From: Hallerella sp964587155
GTDB lineage: Bacteria; Fibrobacterota; Fibrobacteria; Fibrobacterales; Fibrobacteraceae
NCBI GenBank assembly: GCA_964587155.1
Contig: CAZPKF010000025.1
Span: forward strand, 1-26,508
Reading direction: 5' to 3'
DNA length: 26,508 nucleotides
Below are positions 16,932 through 23,963 of the stretch, piece by piece. A model generated the notes under the pieces. The model ran no database searches. It was given only the letters and a program-made list of their open reading frames with translations, and was not told the origin of the DNA. Both the position numbers and the translations under genes were made by a program. Numbering within the stretch: the stretch's first letter is position 1; each line of letters opens with the position of its first letter.

Positions 16932-17674
16932 CCGACCCAGCCGACGCGGCCTTCGCCACCCGTCAAGAATTTTTCAATATAATCCTTGGCTTCTTTGCAA
17001 GCTTCCGGCAAAGATTTTCCCAAAGCGACATTTGAAAGAATCGCCGCGGACAAGGTGCACCCGGAGCCGTGTTTGTCCACGCCGAGATGCCGCTTTGAAG
17101 AGAAACGGACTGTCTTTCCGCCATGCCATAACGTGTCTACGGATTCCCCTCCCTTCAAATGCCCACCTTTCAAAAGGATGGATGTTTTTTCGCCGACAAA
17201 AAGTTCCCGTCGACTGTCTGCGACACCAAGTCCCAAGTAAGCGTATTCATAGCTATTCGGCGTAATCAAATCGATTTGAGAAAAAACGGGAAAAAAAGCG
17301 TCCGCTTCGGAGTCCGCGAAAAAGCGGAATCCCGTTGTCGCCGAAAGGATGGGATCCCACACGATAAACGCGTTGCTATTTTTTTCTCGAATCCATCCGA
17401 CAATATCCCGGAGCATTTCCGCATTGCGCACCAAACCTATTTTGAAAAAAGAATAAGGGCGCACTTCCCACAGCGTTTCCAGCTGCAGGCGAATTTGTTC
17501 CCAGGGCAAAAATCCCGGTTCGACAAAGGCGTTTTCATTTTGCACGGTCAGTGCGGTACAGGCAGCCACTCCGTAAACGCCAAAATCCTTCATCGCCTTG
17601 ATGTCTGCCAAAATTCCCGCGCCGGCGCTTCCATCAAACCCTGCAACGGTCATCGCATAAATCATTTTTGACAT
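16928..17674 (-). CDS. thiD: hydroxymethylpyrimidine (phosphate) kinase
   Basis: A 248-residue ribokinase-fold kinase that phosphorylates HMP and HMP-phosphate in thiamine pyrimidine synthesis. The N-terminal AGFDGSAGAGILADIKAM matches the usual substrate-binding signature, ALTVQNE follows, and LLKGGH and HGSGCTLSAAI (Cys206) mark the ATP/anion-hole end. I chose the ATG at 17674, which overlaps the ThiE-like gene by 13 bases and has GGAAA about 6 bases upstream. The ATG at 17665 overlaps by only 4 bases and is the alternative. The C-terminus is an unusual Gly-rich tail (TGGEGRVGWVG). It is the last gene of the TPP-riboswitch operon. Confidence 0.93.
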   Translation of the reverse strand: MSKMIYAMTVAGFDGSAGAGILADIKAMKDFGVYGVAACTALTVQNENAFVEPGFLPWEQIRLQLETLWEVRPYSFFKIGLVRNAEMLRDIVGWIREKNSNAFIVWDPILSATTGFRFFADSEADAFFPVFSQIDLITPNSYEYAYLGLGVADSRRELFVGEKTSILLKGGHLKGGESVDTLWHGGKTVRFSSKRHLGVDKHGSGCTLSAAILSNVALGKSLPEACKEAKDYIEKFLTGGEGRVGWVG

Positions 17675-18174
17675 AAACGTTTCCATGCCGAAACAGGATC
17701 GGCGAATTCCCATATTCCCGAAACGATCGCCCGGTTTCCGGGGACTTTGAAAAGTTCAAGCGCATCGCAAACGAAATATTCCGAATCGTCATATCCCGGC
17801 GCAACGTTTTTCAAGACGACAGCTGAAAACCGGGAGCGGATTTCTGGAGAGATTTTTTCCAAATCATCCCGACTGTCCGTCTCCACACTCAAAAGCCCAG
17901 AGACACGCGATACTGCGTCCGCATTTTTTTCGAACCATTCCAGTGGACGATGAAAACCGGCAAGTCCAAATTCCGCGGCAAAAGAAGGAGATCCGCACAA
18001 AAAAGAATTGGCGCGAATCGCTTCAGGGATAGATAACAGGTAACGCTCCAAAGCCAACTCGCCCAAATGCGGTTTTTGCACATACAAGACGTCCACGCCG
18101 CAATCGAAAAGCCTTTCGATCAAATCGATTTCATCGACAAAACTTTCCGGGCTGGTAAAAAGAGCGTATCGCAT
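17662..18174 (-). CDS. ThiE/TenI-like protein, degenerate thiamine phosphate synthase homologue
   Basis: A 170-residue TIM-barrel-like protein. It begins MRYALFTSPESFVDEI, and GVDVLYVQKPHL (26-37) aligns with the usual GVD-x-Q-L-R-E-K segment, as in the short ThiE/TenI-like proteins of Bacteroidetes. Key residues are altered. The Q-x-R-x-K set is shortened, the Asn-Asp of the Mg-pyrophosphate loop is not seen (FLCGSPSFAAE), GIH-L-G-Q reads GFHRPL (73-78), and the C-terminal Gly-Gly phosphate loop is absent. Activity as thiamine phosphate synthase is therefore doubtful. The start ATG (18174) lies 2 bases after the thiC stop and its end overlaps thiD, so it belongs to the thiamine operon. Confidence 0.7.
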   Translation of the reverse strand: MRYALFTSPESFVDEIDLIERLFDCGVDVLYVQKPHLGELALERYLLSIPEAIRANSFLCGSPSFAAEFGLAGFHRPLEWFEKNADAVSRVSGLLSVETDSRDDLEKISPEIRSRFSAVVLKNVAPGYDDSEYFVCDALELFKVPGNRAIVSGIWEFADPVSAWKRLCQK

Positions 18175-18176
18175 TA

Positions 18177-19772
18177 TCAGTCTTTTAATTTTCCTGTCCG
18201 GACAAATTCCGCAATGTCTCGCGAAATGCGCATGGAACAAAATTTAGGGCCGCACATGGAACAGAAGTGTGAGGATTTCGGGCCATTGCCAGGAAGCGTT
18301 TCGTCATGGAATTCCATCGCGCGTTCCGGATCCAACGAAAGGGCGAACTGATCATTCCACCGGAAGTCGAAACGGGCGCGGGAAAGAGCGTCATCGCGAA
18401 AATGCGCAGCAAAATGTCCCTTTGCCAAATCCGCCGCATGAGCCGCGAGCTTATAAGTCACCGTTCCTTCGCGCACGTCATCCCTGTCCGGAAGTCCCAA
18501 GTGTTCTTTGGGTGTTACATAACAAAGCATGGCGCACCCATACCAACCAATCATCGCTGCGCCTATGGCCGAAGTAATGTGATCATACCCGGGAGCAATA
18601 TCCGTAGTCAACGGTCCCAACGTGTAAAACGGCGCTTCATGGCACTTTTCTTCTTCCCGTTCCATGTTTTCACGGATTTTGTTCATGGGAACATGTCCCG
18701 GGCCTTCAATTAAAACCTGAACTCCTTTGGCATGAGCCTTTTGGCAAAGCTCCCCAAGAGTATCCAATTCCGCGAATTGAGCCGCATCGTTTGCGTCTGC
18801 CGTTGAACCGGGACGCAATCCGTCTCCCAAAGAAACGCAGATATCATATTCCGCCAAAATATCGCAGATTTCATCGAAATGCGTATAAAGGAAATTTTCC
18901 TGCCGGTGATACATGCACCAACGGGCGATGATCGATCCGCCGCGGCTCACGATTCCCGTCGTACGCTTGATAGCAAGAGGAACATAACCCAGCAAAAGTC
19001 CAGCATGAATTGTAAAGTAATCCACACCCTGCTTCGCCTGTTCAATGAGAGTTTCGCGGTAAACTTCCCAATTCAAATCTTCGGCGACTCCATTTACTTT
19101 TTCAAGAGCCTGATAGAGCGGAACCGTTCCAATGGGAACCGGACTGTTCCTCAAAATCCATTCCCGCGTTTCATGGATATCTTTTCCCGTCGAAAGGTCC
19201 ATCACCGTATCGGCGCCCCAATGCACGGACCAAACCATTTTTTCCACTTCCTTTTCGATAGAAGAAGCGACTGCGGAATTTCCGATATTCGAATTGATTT
19301 TCGTCAAGAAATGTTTTCCGATAATCATCGGTTCCAGTTCCGGATGAAAACGATTTGCCGGAATAACGGCACGCCCTCTCGCGATTTCATCACGTACAAA
19401 TTCCGGTGTGATGACCGCCGAATTTTCACCGAAGAGTTCGTCCATTTTTTGATTTTCGCGGATAGCGACATATTCCATTTCGCGCGTGATGATTCCCTGC
19501 TGCGCATATTGCATTTGCGTCAGGTGCTTTCCCGCTTTTTGACGTTCTTCAATCCACGGAGAACGCAACTTTTCAAGCCCCCGGTGCAAGTCAATGTTCT
19601 TTTCCGGATCTCCGTAAGCTCCACTTGTATCGTAAACGGCAAGTTTCGGCGTTTTGGGGTCGTCGAGAGAGATTTCTCGCATTCCCACCTTCAAATCCGG
19701 GAAAATTTTTCCGGAAACGTAAATTTTTGTCGATTGGGGAAAGGGTTTGAAAAAAGAGATGTCTTGAGCCAT
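18177..19772 (-). CDS. thiC: phosphomethylpyrimidine synthase
   Basis: A 531-residue radical SAM enzyme that converts AIR to HMP-phosphate, the pyrimidine half of thiamine. The whole family pattern is present: DTSGAYGDP, the N-R-F-H-P-E segment, KINSNIGNSA, a catalytic-core GADTVMDLSTGKDIH, VSRGGSIIARWC, SLGDGLRPG, EGPGHVPMNKI, and the C-terminal cluster motif Cys504-x2-Cys507-x4-Cys512 for [4Fe-4S]. Its length is typical of the short bacterial form. The ATG at 19772 has AGGAAG 5 bases upstream; this is also the 3' edge of the riboswitch. It is the first gene of a thiC / ThiE-like / thiD unit. Confidence 0.98.
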   Translation of the reverse strand: MAQDISFFKPFPQSTKIYVSGKIFPDLKVGMREISLDDPKTPKLAVYDTSGAYGDPEKNIDLHRGLEKLRSPWIEERQKAGKHLTQMQYAQQGIITREMEYVAIRENQKMDELFGENSAVITPEFVRDEIARGRAVIPANRFHPELEPMIIGKHFLTKINSNIGNSAVASSIEKEVEKMVWSVHWGADTVMDLSTGKDIHETREWILRNSPVPIGTVPLYQALEKVNGVAEDLNWEVYRETLIEQAKQGVDYFTIHAGLLLGYVPLAIKRTTGIVSRGGSIIARWCMYHRQENFLYTHFDEICDILAEYDICVSLGDGLRPGSTADANDAAQFAELDTLGELCQKAHAKGVQVLIEGPGHVPMNKIRENMEREEEKCHEAPFYTLGPLTTDIAPGYDHITSAIGAAMIGWYGCAMLCYVTPKEHLGLPDRDDVREGTVTYKLAAHAADLAKGHFAAHFRDDALSRARFDFRWNDQFALSLDPERAMEFHDETLPGNGPKSSHFCSMCGPKFCSMRISRDIAEFVRTGKLKD

Positions 19773-19776
19773 GCGC

Positions 19777-19847
19777 TTCCTTTTGTTCCATTACGAACCA
19801 AGTTCCGAGGGTATTATCTCAGCCCTTCTTCCGAAGAGCACCCCTGC
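19777..19847 (-). promoter_or_regulatory. TPP (THI-box) riboswitch controlling thiC
   Basis: On the minus strand the conserved elements appear in order: AGGGGTGC, then GGGCTGAGATAATACCC (19809-19825), then GAACTTG, then the P5 hairpin GTTC-GTAATG-GAAC and finally AAAAGGAA. The last also acts as the thiC Shine-Dalgarno. This is a canonical thiamine pyrophosphate aptamer with a short distance to the start codon, suggesting control of translation initiation. The P1 stem is not obvious. Confidence 0.92.
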
Positions 19848-19856
19848 TGATGCAGC

Positions 19857-19885
19857 AATATAGAAACTTGCGAAGACTCTTTACA
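19857..19885 (-). promoter_or_regulatory. possible promoter for the thiamine operon
   Basis: TATATT (19857-19862 on the minus strand) is a good -10 box, with TGTAAA (19880-19885) 17 bases upstream as a weak -35. Transcription would begin just before the riboswitch aptamer, which is the expected place. The -35 match is poor. Confidence 0.35.
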
Positions 19886-19894
19886 GGTTTCTAT
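19860..19894. repeat. 8-bp perfect inverted repeat between thiC and the binding-protein gene
   Basis: ATAGAAAC (19860-19867) and GTTTCTAT (19887-19894) are exact reverse complements with a 19-base spacer. It overlaps the proposed thiC -10 box, so it may be an operator or a hairpin in a leader. Confidence 0.45.
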
Positions 19895-19970
19895 CCAATT
19901 AAAGCATTTTCAAACAGGCTCTTTTTTTTTAACTTTGCGTCAAAGTTCACCCTTATCCAAAGGCAACAAA

Positions 19971-21032
19971 TTGAAAAAGATTCTTCTGGCCCTTTCCCTC
20001 TTGACAGCATTCAGCTTCTTTGCCGGTTGCGGCGAAAAGAAACCTGCCGAAAAACCGACAAAGGTCACTGTCATGATTTACAGCGAATATATTGACCCGG
20101 ATATGCTCTTGGATTTCGAAAAGAAGACCGGCTACAAGCTCCAGCTTGAACTTTACGAAGCGCAAGAAGAAATGGTCAGCAAGCTGCAAACCGTTGGCAC
20201 TGCCCAATATGACGTTGTTATCGCAAGCGATGTCGTCATTCAACAGATGATTCACCTCAGCCTCATCGGCAAAATCGACACCAATAAAATTCCGAACCGC
20301 GGCAACGTAGCGGATCAGTTCAAGCATCCCAGCTACGACCCGACAAACGAATACACGCTCCCCTACCTTTGGGGAACCACAGGCATTCTCTACCGCGATG
20401 CCGCAATTGACCCGACCAACGCCTCTTATTCGATGCTCTTCGACAAAACAAAAACAAAAGGAAAGTTCAGCCTTTTGGAAGAAAGCCGTTCCATGCTTTC
20501 GATGGCACTCCAAGCTAAAGGTTTTGACGCCAACAGCACAAGCAAAGAAGAAATCAATCAAGCTGTCGAGCTCATTCTCGCTGCGAAAAAAGACCCTAAC
20601 TTTTTGGGCTTTGACGGATCGGTCGGCGGCAAGGACAAAGTCCTTTCAAAAATGGATTGGGCTGCAATCGTCTTCAACGGAGAAGCGATGGCGGCAATCG
20701 AAGAAGATTCTACACTCCAGTTCGCCATCCCAGCCGAAGGCTCTTTTATGTGGGTCGACGCCATGACTCTTTCCGCCAAGTCACCCAATCCTGAAGGCGC
20801 TTATGCGTTCATGAATTACATTCTCGATGCGCAAATCGGTGCTCAACTTGCCAAATACATCAATTATGCGACACCGAACAAAGCGTCCCTTGCCGTTCTC
20901 GATTCCAGCTTTACCCAAAACCGAGTCATCAACCCGACAGAAACCGAAATCAACCGCATGGTCTTTTTGAAAGACCCCGGTGACGCTGCGCGTCTTTTTG
21001 ACGAAGCGTGGACGATTGTCAAGACCCGTTAA
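19971..21032 (+). CDS. PotD-like substrate-binding lipoprotein of a spermidine/putrescine-type ABC importer
   Basis: A 353-residue periplasmic binding protein. With the TTG at 19971 the N-terminus is a textbook lipoprotein signal: LKKILLALSLLTAF and a lipobox ending FAGC, giving lipidated Cys20. AAAGGC lies 7 bases upstream of that TTG. An earlier in-frame TTG at 19935 would add an unnatural leader. The mature part has the PotD/PotF fold marks: VMIYSEYIDPDMLLDFEKKTG near the start, YDVVIASD, LPYLWGTTGILY and the hinge-region segment DAMTLSAKSPN. It should bind polyamines or a related cation. No permease or ATPase gene is adjacent. It is followed by tgt after 17 bases. Confidence 0.9.
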   Translation: MKKILLALSLLTAFSFFAGCGEKKPAEKPTKVTVMIYSEYIDPDMLLDFEKKTGYKLQLELYEAQEEMVSKLQTVGTAQYDVVIASDVVIQQMIHLSLIGKIDTNKIPNRGNVADQFKHPSYDPTNEYTLPYLWGTTGILYRDAAIDPTNASYSMLFDKTKTKGKFSLLEESRSMLSMALQAKGFDANSTSKEEINQAVELILAAKKDPNFLGFDGSVGGKDKVLSKMDWAAIVFNGEAMAAIEEDSTLQFAIPAEGSFMWVDAMTLSAKSPNPEGAYAFMNYILDAQIGAQLAKYINYATPNKASLAVLDSSFTQNRVINPTETEINRMVFLKDPGDAARLFDEAWTIVKTR

Positions 21033-21049
21033 TGATTTCGGAGCCCCGG

Positions 21050-22192
21050 ATGGAAAAGAACCGATTTGAACTGATCAAAACGTCTTCCCGGTCAAAAGCG
21101 CGCTTGGGCAAAATTTTCACGGGACACGGTGTCATTACGACTCCTATATTCATGCCCGTTGGAACTCAGGCAACGGTCAAAGGCTTAACCCCCCGCGACC
21201 TCACCGAAGCCCAAGCGGAAATCATTCTGGGGAATACTTACCACTTATACTTGCGTCCGGGAACGGAACTGATTAAAAATGCCGGTGGACTGCACAAGTT
21301 CATGCGTTGGCAGGGACCTATTCTCACCGACAGCGGAGGCTTTCAAGTATTCAGCCTCAAAGAGCTTCGCAAAATCAAAAAAGACGGCATTGAATTCCGC
21401 AGCAATTTGGACGGTTCCAAACACTTTTTCTCTCCCGAAAACGTGATGCGGGCGGAACGCGAAATCGGCGCAGACATCATCATGGCCCTCGATGAGTGCA
21501 CGCCTTATCCCAGCACCAAAGAAGAAGCCTTAAAATCGCTGAATTACACGCTCCACTGGACCCGGCGCGCCAAGGAATGGCTTTTGGAAAATCCCCCGCT
21601 CTTTGATTACGATCAAAGTTTTTTTGGCATCATCCAAGGCGGAATGCACACAGAATTGCGCGCCAAAGCCATCGACGAAATCAAAAAAATTGACCCGGAC
21701 GGCTATGCGCTCGGAGGACTTTCTGTGGGGGAACCCGCCGAAACGATGTACGAAATTGCCGATTTCTGTACCAGCCGAATGCCCGAAAACAAACCTCGTT
21801 ACGTGATGGGCGTAGGAACGCCGTGGAACTTGCTGGAGCTTATCCTCCGCGGAATCGATATGTGTGATTGCGTGATGCCAACGCGCAACGCCCGCAACGG
21901 AATGCTCTTTACAAGCGAAGGCGTTTTGCATTACAAAGCGGGCCGTTACGCCAAAGCGCTGGACATGCCCCCGGATCCCCAGTGCAACTGTTACACGTGC
22001 CAAAACTTCAGCCGCGCCTATTTGCGGCACCTGTTCCACGCCGGAGAAATTTTGGCCCTGACGCTTGCAAGTATCCACAACGTGCACTTTTATTTAAAAC
22101 TCATGCGCGATGCCAAGGCGCATATCGCAAACGACACCTTTGAAGATTGGGCCAAGGAACAAATTGTGAAATTGAGCCGCGTTTGTGACTGA
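21050..22192 (+). CDS. tgt: tRNA-guanine transglycosylase
   Basis: A 380-residue enzyme that exchanges guanine for preQ1 at the wobble position of tRNAs with GUN anticodons, in queuosine synthesis. Motifs are catalytic Asp94 in DSGGFQVFSL, ALDECTPYP, GIIQGGMHTELR, GGLSVGE, the nucleophile-region GIDMCDCVMPTRNARNG and the zinc site Cys312, Cys314, Cys317 with His343. Its length is close to the usual 375. I chose the ATG at 21050 because GGAG lies 6 bases upstream. An ATG at 21032 overlaps the binding-protein stop and would add six residues. It converges on trmFO with no intergenic base. Confidence 0.97.
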   Translation: MEKNRFELIKTSSRSKARLGKIFTGHGVITTPIFMPVGTQATVKGLTPRDLTEAQAEIILGNTYHLYLRPGTELIKNAGGLHKFMRWQGPILTDSGGFQVFSLKELRKIKKDGIEFRSNLDGSKHFFSPENVMRAEREIGADIIMALDECTPYPSTKEEALKSLNYTLHWTRRAKEWLLENPPLFDYDQSFFGIIQGGMHTELRAKAIDEIKKIDPDGYALGGLSVGEPAETMYEIADFCTSRMPENKPRYVMGVGTPWNLLELILRGIDMCDCVMPTRNARNGMLFTSEGVLHYKAGRYAKALDMPPDPQCNCYTCQNFSRAYLRHLFHAGEILALTLASIHNVHFYLKLMRDAKAHIANDTFEDWAKEQIVKLSRVCD

Positions 22193-23503
22193 TTAAATAA
22201 TCCAGTTGCGCACAGCCAAATCCGCCTGTTCTGCCAACAGGCGTTTTTTGTCTTTTTTCTTGTAATCTTGCCGGTGCGGCAACAAGCCGAAGTTGAAATT
22301 CATCGGTTGGAAATTTTCATTCGGCGAAACCAAATGGCGCAGCAGAGAGCGGATACAGCTGTCTTCGGGAAGTTCGCGCGTTTTTCCGTGCAAAAGGATG
22401 TTCCCCATGTTCCATGCGGCATACCAGCCAGTCGCAATCGCTTCGGTATAGCCTTCCGCTCCCGTAATTTGCCCGGCAAACCACGTCGGCGGCAAACCGG
22501 CGGCCTTTTCCACTTCCGGTTTCAATCGGAGTGTTTCGTCCAACAACTTTGGACTTTCGATAAACGTGTTGCGGTGCATTGCGCCTAAGCGGGCAAATCG
22601 GGCGTTCTTCAAGGCTGGCACCAGCGTAAAAATTTCCTTTTGAGTCCCATAATGCAGCCGCGTCTGAAAGCCGACCATGTTGAACAAAGTTTTTTCTTTG
22701 TTTTCTGCCCGGAGTTGAATGACCGCATACCATTTTTTCCCATTATTGCCAAGGCCAAGGCCCACAGGGCGCATAGGTCCGAACCGTAGCGTATCTTCTC
22801 CGCGGCGGGCCATTTCTTCGATGGGCAAGCAACCTTCAAAAAGTTCCTTCTTTTCGAAAGGGCGCGGTTCTACCGATTCCGCTTCGCGGAGTCTGCGTAC
22901 AAATTCATCGTATGTTTCTTTGTCTAACGGACAATTGATAAAATCTGCCGTTTCCCCCTTTTCCCAACGGTTGCGGAAAAAGGCATAATTCATATCGATG
23001 GAATCCGTTTCCACGACTGGGGCAATCGCATCAAAAAAATGCAACCGTGAGCCACCCAAGCGGGCGAAGATATCGTCAGAAAGCGCATCGCTCGCCAAAG
23101 GTCCCGCAGCGACAATTGTCGGCAAATTTCCCGCCAAAGAAGTCACTTCTTCGCGGCACAGCCGAATGCGTTCCGCGGAAGCAATCGTCTTTTCGACTTC
23201 CTGGCTAAAAAGTTCCCGATTAACCGTCAGCGATTCGCCAGCAGGCACACGCGCAGCCTTAGCCGATTCCAACAAGAAACTTCCCAACAGCTGGAGTTCC
23301 CGTTTCAGCAGCCCATGAGCCGAAGTCGGCTCCATGCCTTTGAAACTGTTTGAACAAACCAATTGAGCAAGGCTTCCATCGCGATGCGCCGGAGTCATTC
23401 GGTTCGGGCGCATTTCATAAAGATCTACTTCAAAGCCTCTTGAGGCCAGCTGCAACGCCGCTTCGCAACCAGCAAGACCACCGCCTATGACCCGTACACG
23501 CAT
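22193..23503 (-). CDS. trmFO: methylenetetrahydrofolate-tRNA-(uracil-5-)-methyltransferase TrmFO
   Basis: A 436-residue FAD and folate-dependent enzyme that makes m5U54 in the T-loop of tRNAs. The FAD motif VIGGGLAGCEAA (5-16) is at the N-terminus, LYEMRP follows, and Cys50 in LVCSNSF and Cys191 in FINCPLDK match the two catalytic-region cysteines. The GLGNNGKKWYAVIQLRAEN segment, QITGAEGY and AEQADLAVRNWI near the end are typical. I placed the start at the ATG at 23503, where TGATG overlaps the upstream stop by one base. Longer in-frame starts lack support. The 3' end of the gene is also the plus-strand tgt terminator. Confidence 0.96.
   Translation of the reverse strand: MRVRVIGGGLAGCEAALQLASRGFEVDLYEMRPNRMTPAHRDGSLAQLVCSNSFKGMEPTSAHGLLKRELQLLGSFLLESAKAARVPAGESLTVNRELFSQEVEKTIASAERIRLCREEVTSLAGNLPTIVAAGPLASDALSDDIFARLGGSRLHFFDAIAPVVETDSIDMNYAFFRNRWEKGETADFINCPLDKETYDEFVRRLREAESVEPRPFEKKELFEGCLPIEEMARRGEDTLRFGPMRPVGLGLGNNGKKWYAVIQLRAENKEKTLFNMVGFQTRLHYGTQKEIFTLVPALKNARFARLGAMHRNTFIESPKLLDETLRLKPEVEKAAGLPPTWFAGQITGAEGYTEAIATGWYAAWNMGNILLHGKTRELPEDSCIRSLLRHLVSPNENFQPMNFNFGLLPHRQDYKKKDKKRLLAEQADLAVRNWII
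22223..22249 (+). terminator. Rho-independent terminator of tgt, inside the trmFO coding region
   Basis: CGCCTGTT (22223-22230), a 5-base loop, then AACAGGCG (22236-22243) form a perfect 8-bp stem followed by TTTTTTG and a second T-run. It lies 31 bases after the tgt stop and is encoded as antisense of the trmFO C-terminal region. Confidence 0.85.
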
Positions 23504-23955
23504 CAGCTGACCCGCACCATTTGATAACCTTGAACATTCTTCGCCCACATTTGCGAAAGAGATTTGAGCATCCGCTCCTTGGGAATTTCAAACGATGAAA
23601 TTTCCAAAAAATCTTCAAGGATGCTTTCACCCTGGATTTCACTGACCATGCCAAACTGCACGGCTTCGACAAATTCGCTGTGAACTGCTCCCGGGAAAAT
23701 TTGCGCTTCAAATTCTTGAAGAGCCCGGGGCTGAACCCGGGAAGGCTTGTGGCTTGCCAAATTTTCCATTGTCCAAAAGCCGACCACTGCTGCGGCCTCT
23801 GGCGAGAGTTTTGAATGTTCTAATTGTTCCTGAAACGAATCCCATTCGTGTGCGTTCACTTTGCGCGCGCCTTTTTGAAAGGCGCGTTTCAAGAAATTGA
23901 GCACGGTGAGATACGCCTGTTGCGCATCCTGAATCCGCGTTTTACTGGAGGCCAT
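23503..23955 (-). CDS. uncharacterised 150-residue protein between purH and trmFO
   Basis: A 150-residue predicted helical, cytoplasmic protein with no signal peptide, membrane segment or catalytic motif that I recognise. The N-terminal half has basic, amphipathic helices (YLTVLNFLKRAFQKG), the middle has a Trp-containing ENLASHKPSRVQPRAL, and the C-terminal half (ISEIQ-like GMVSEIQGESILEDFLEI) faintly resembles the tail of DUF494/Smg proteins. That link is weak. A ribosome site (GAGG) overlaps the purH stop and lies 6 bases before the ATG. Its stop overlaps the trmFO start by one base (TGATG). It is thus translated with trmFO and may relate to it, but no function is evident. Confidence 0.72.
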   Translation of the reverse strand: MASSKTRIQDAQQAYLTVLNFLKRAFQKGARKVNAHEWDSFQEQLEHSKLSPEAAAVVGFWTMENLASHKPSRVQPRALQEFEAQIFPGAVHSEFVEAVQFGMVSEIQGESILEDFLEISSFEIPKERMLKSLSQMWAKNVQGYQMVRVS

Positions 23956-23963
23956 CCGTATCC

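Noticed and set aside
18879..19850. 323-codon open frame on the plus strand opposite thiC
   Set aside because: It is fully antisense to thiC and to the riboswitch; its translation has no family features, while thiC matches its family from end to end.
19935..19970. Upstream TTG for the PotD-like protein
   Set aside because: It would put 12 polar residues before a perfect lipoprotein signal peptide; the TTG at 19971 has its own ribosome site.
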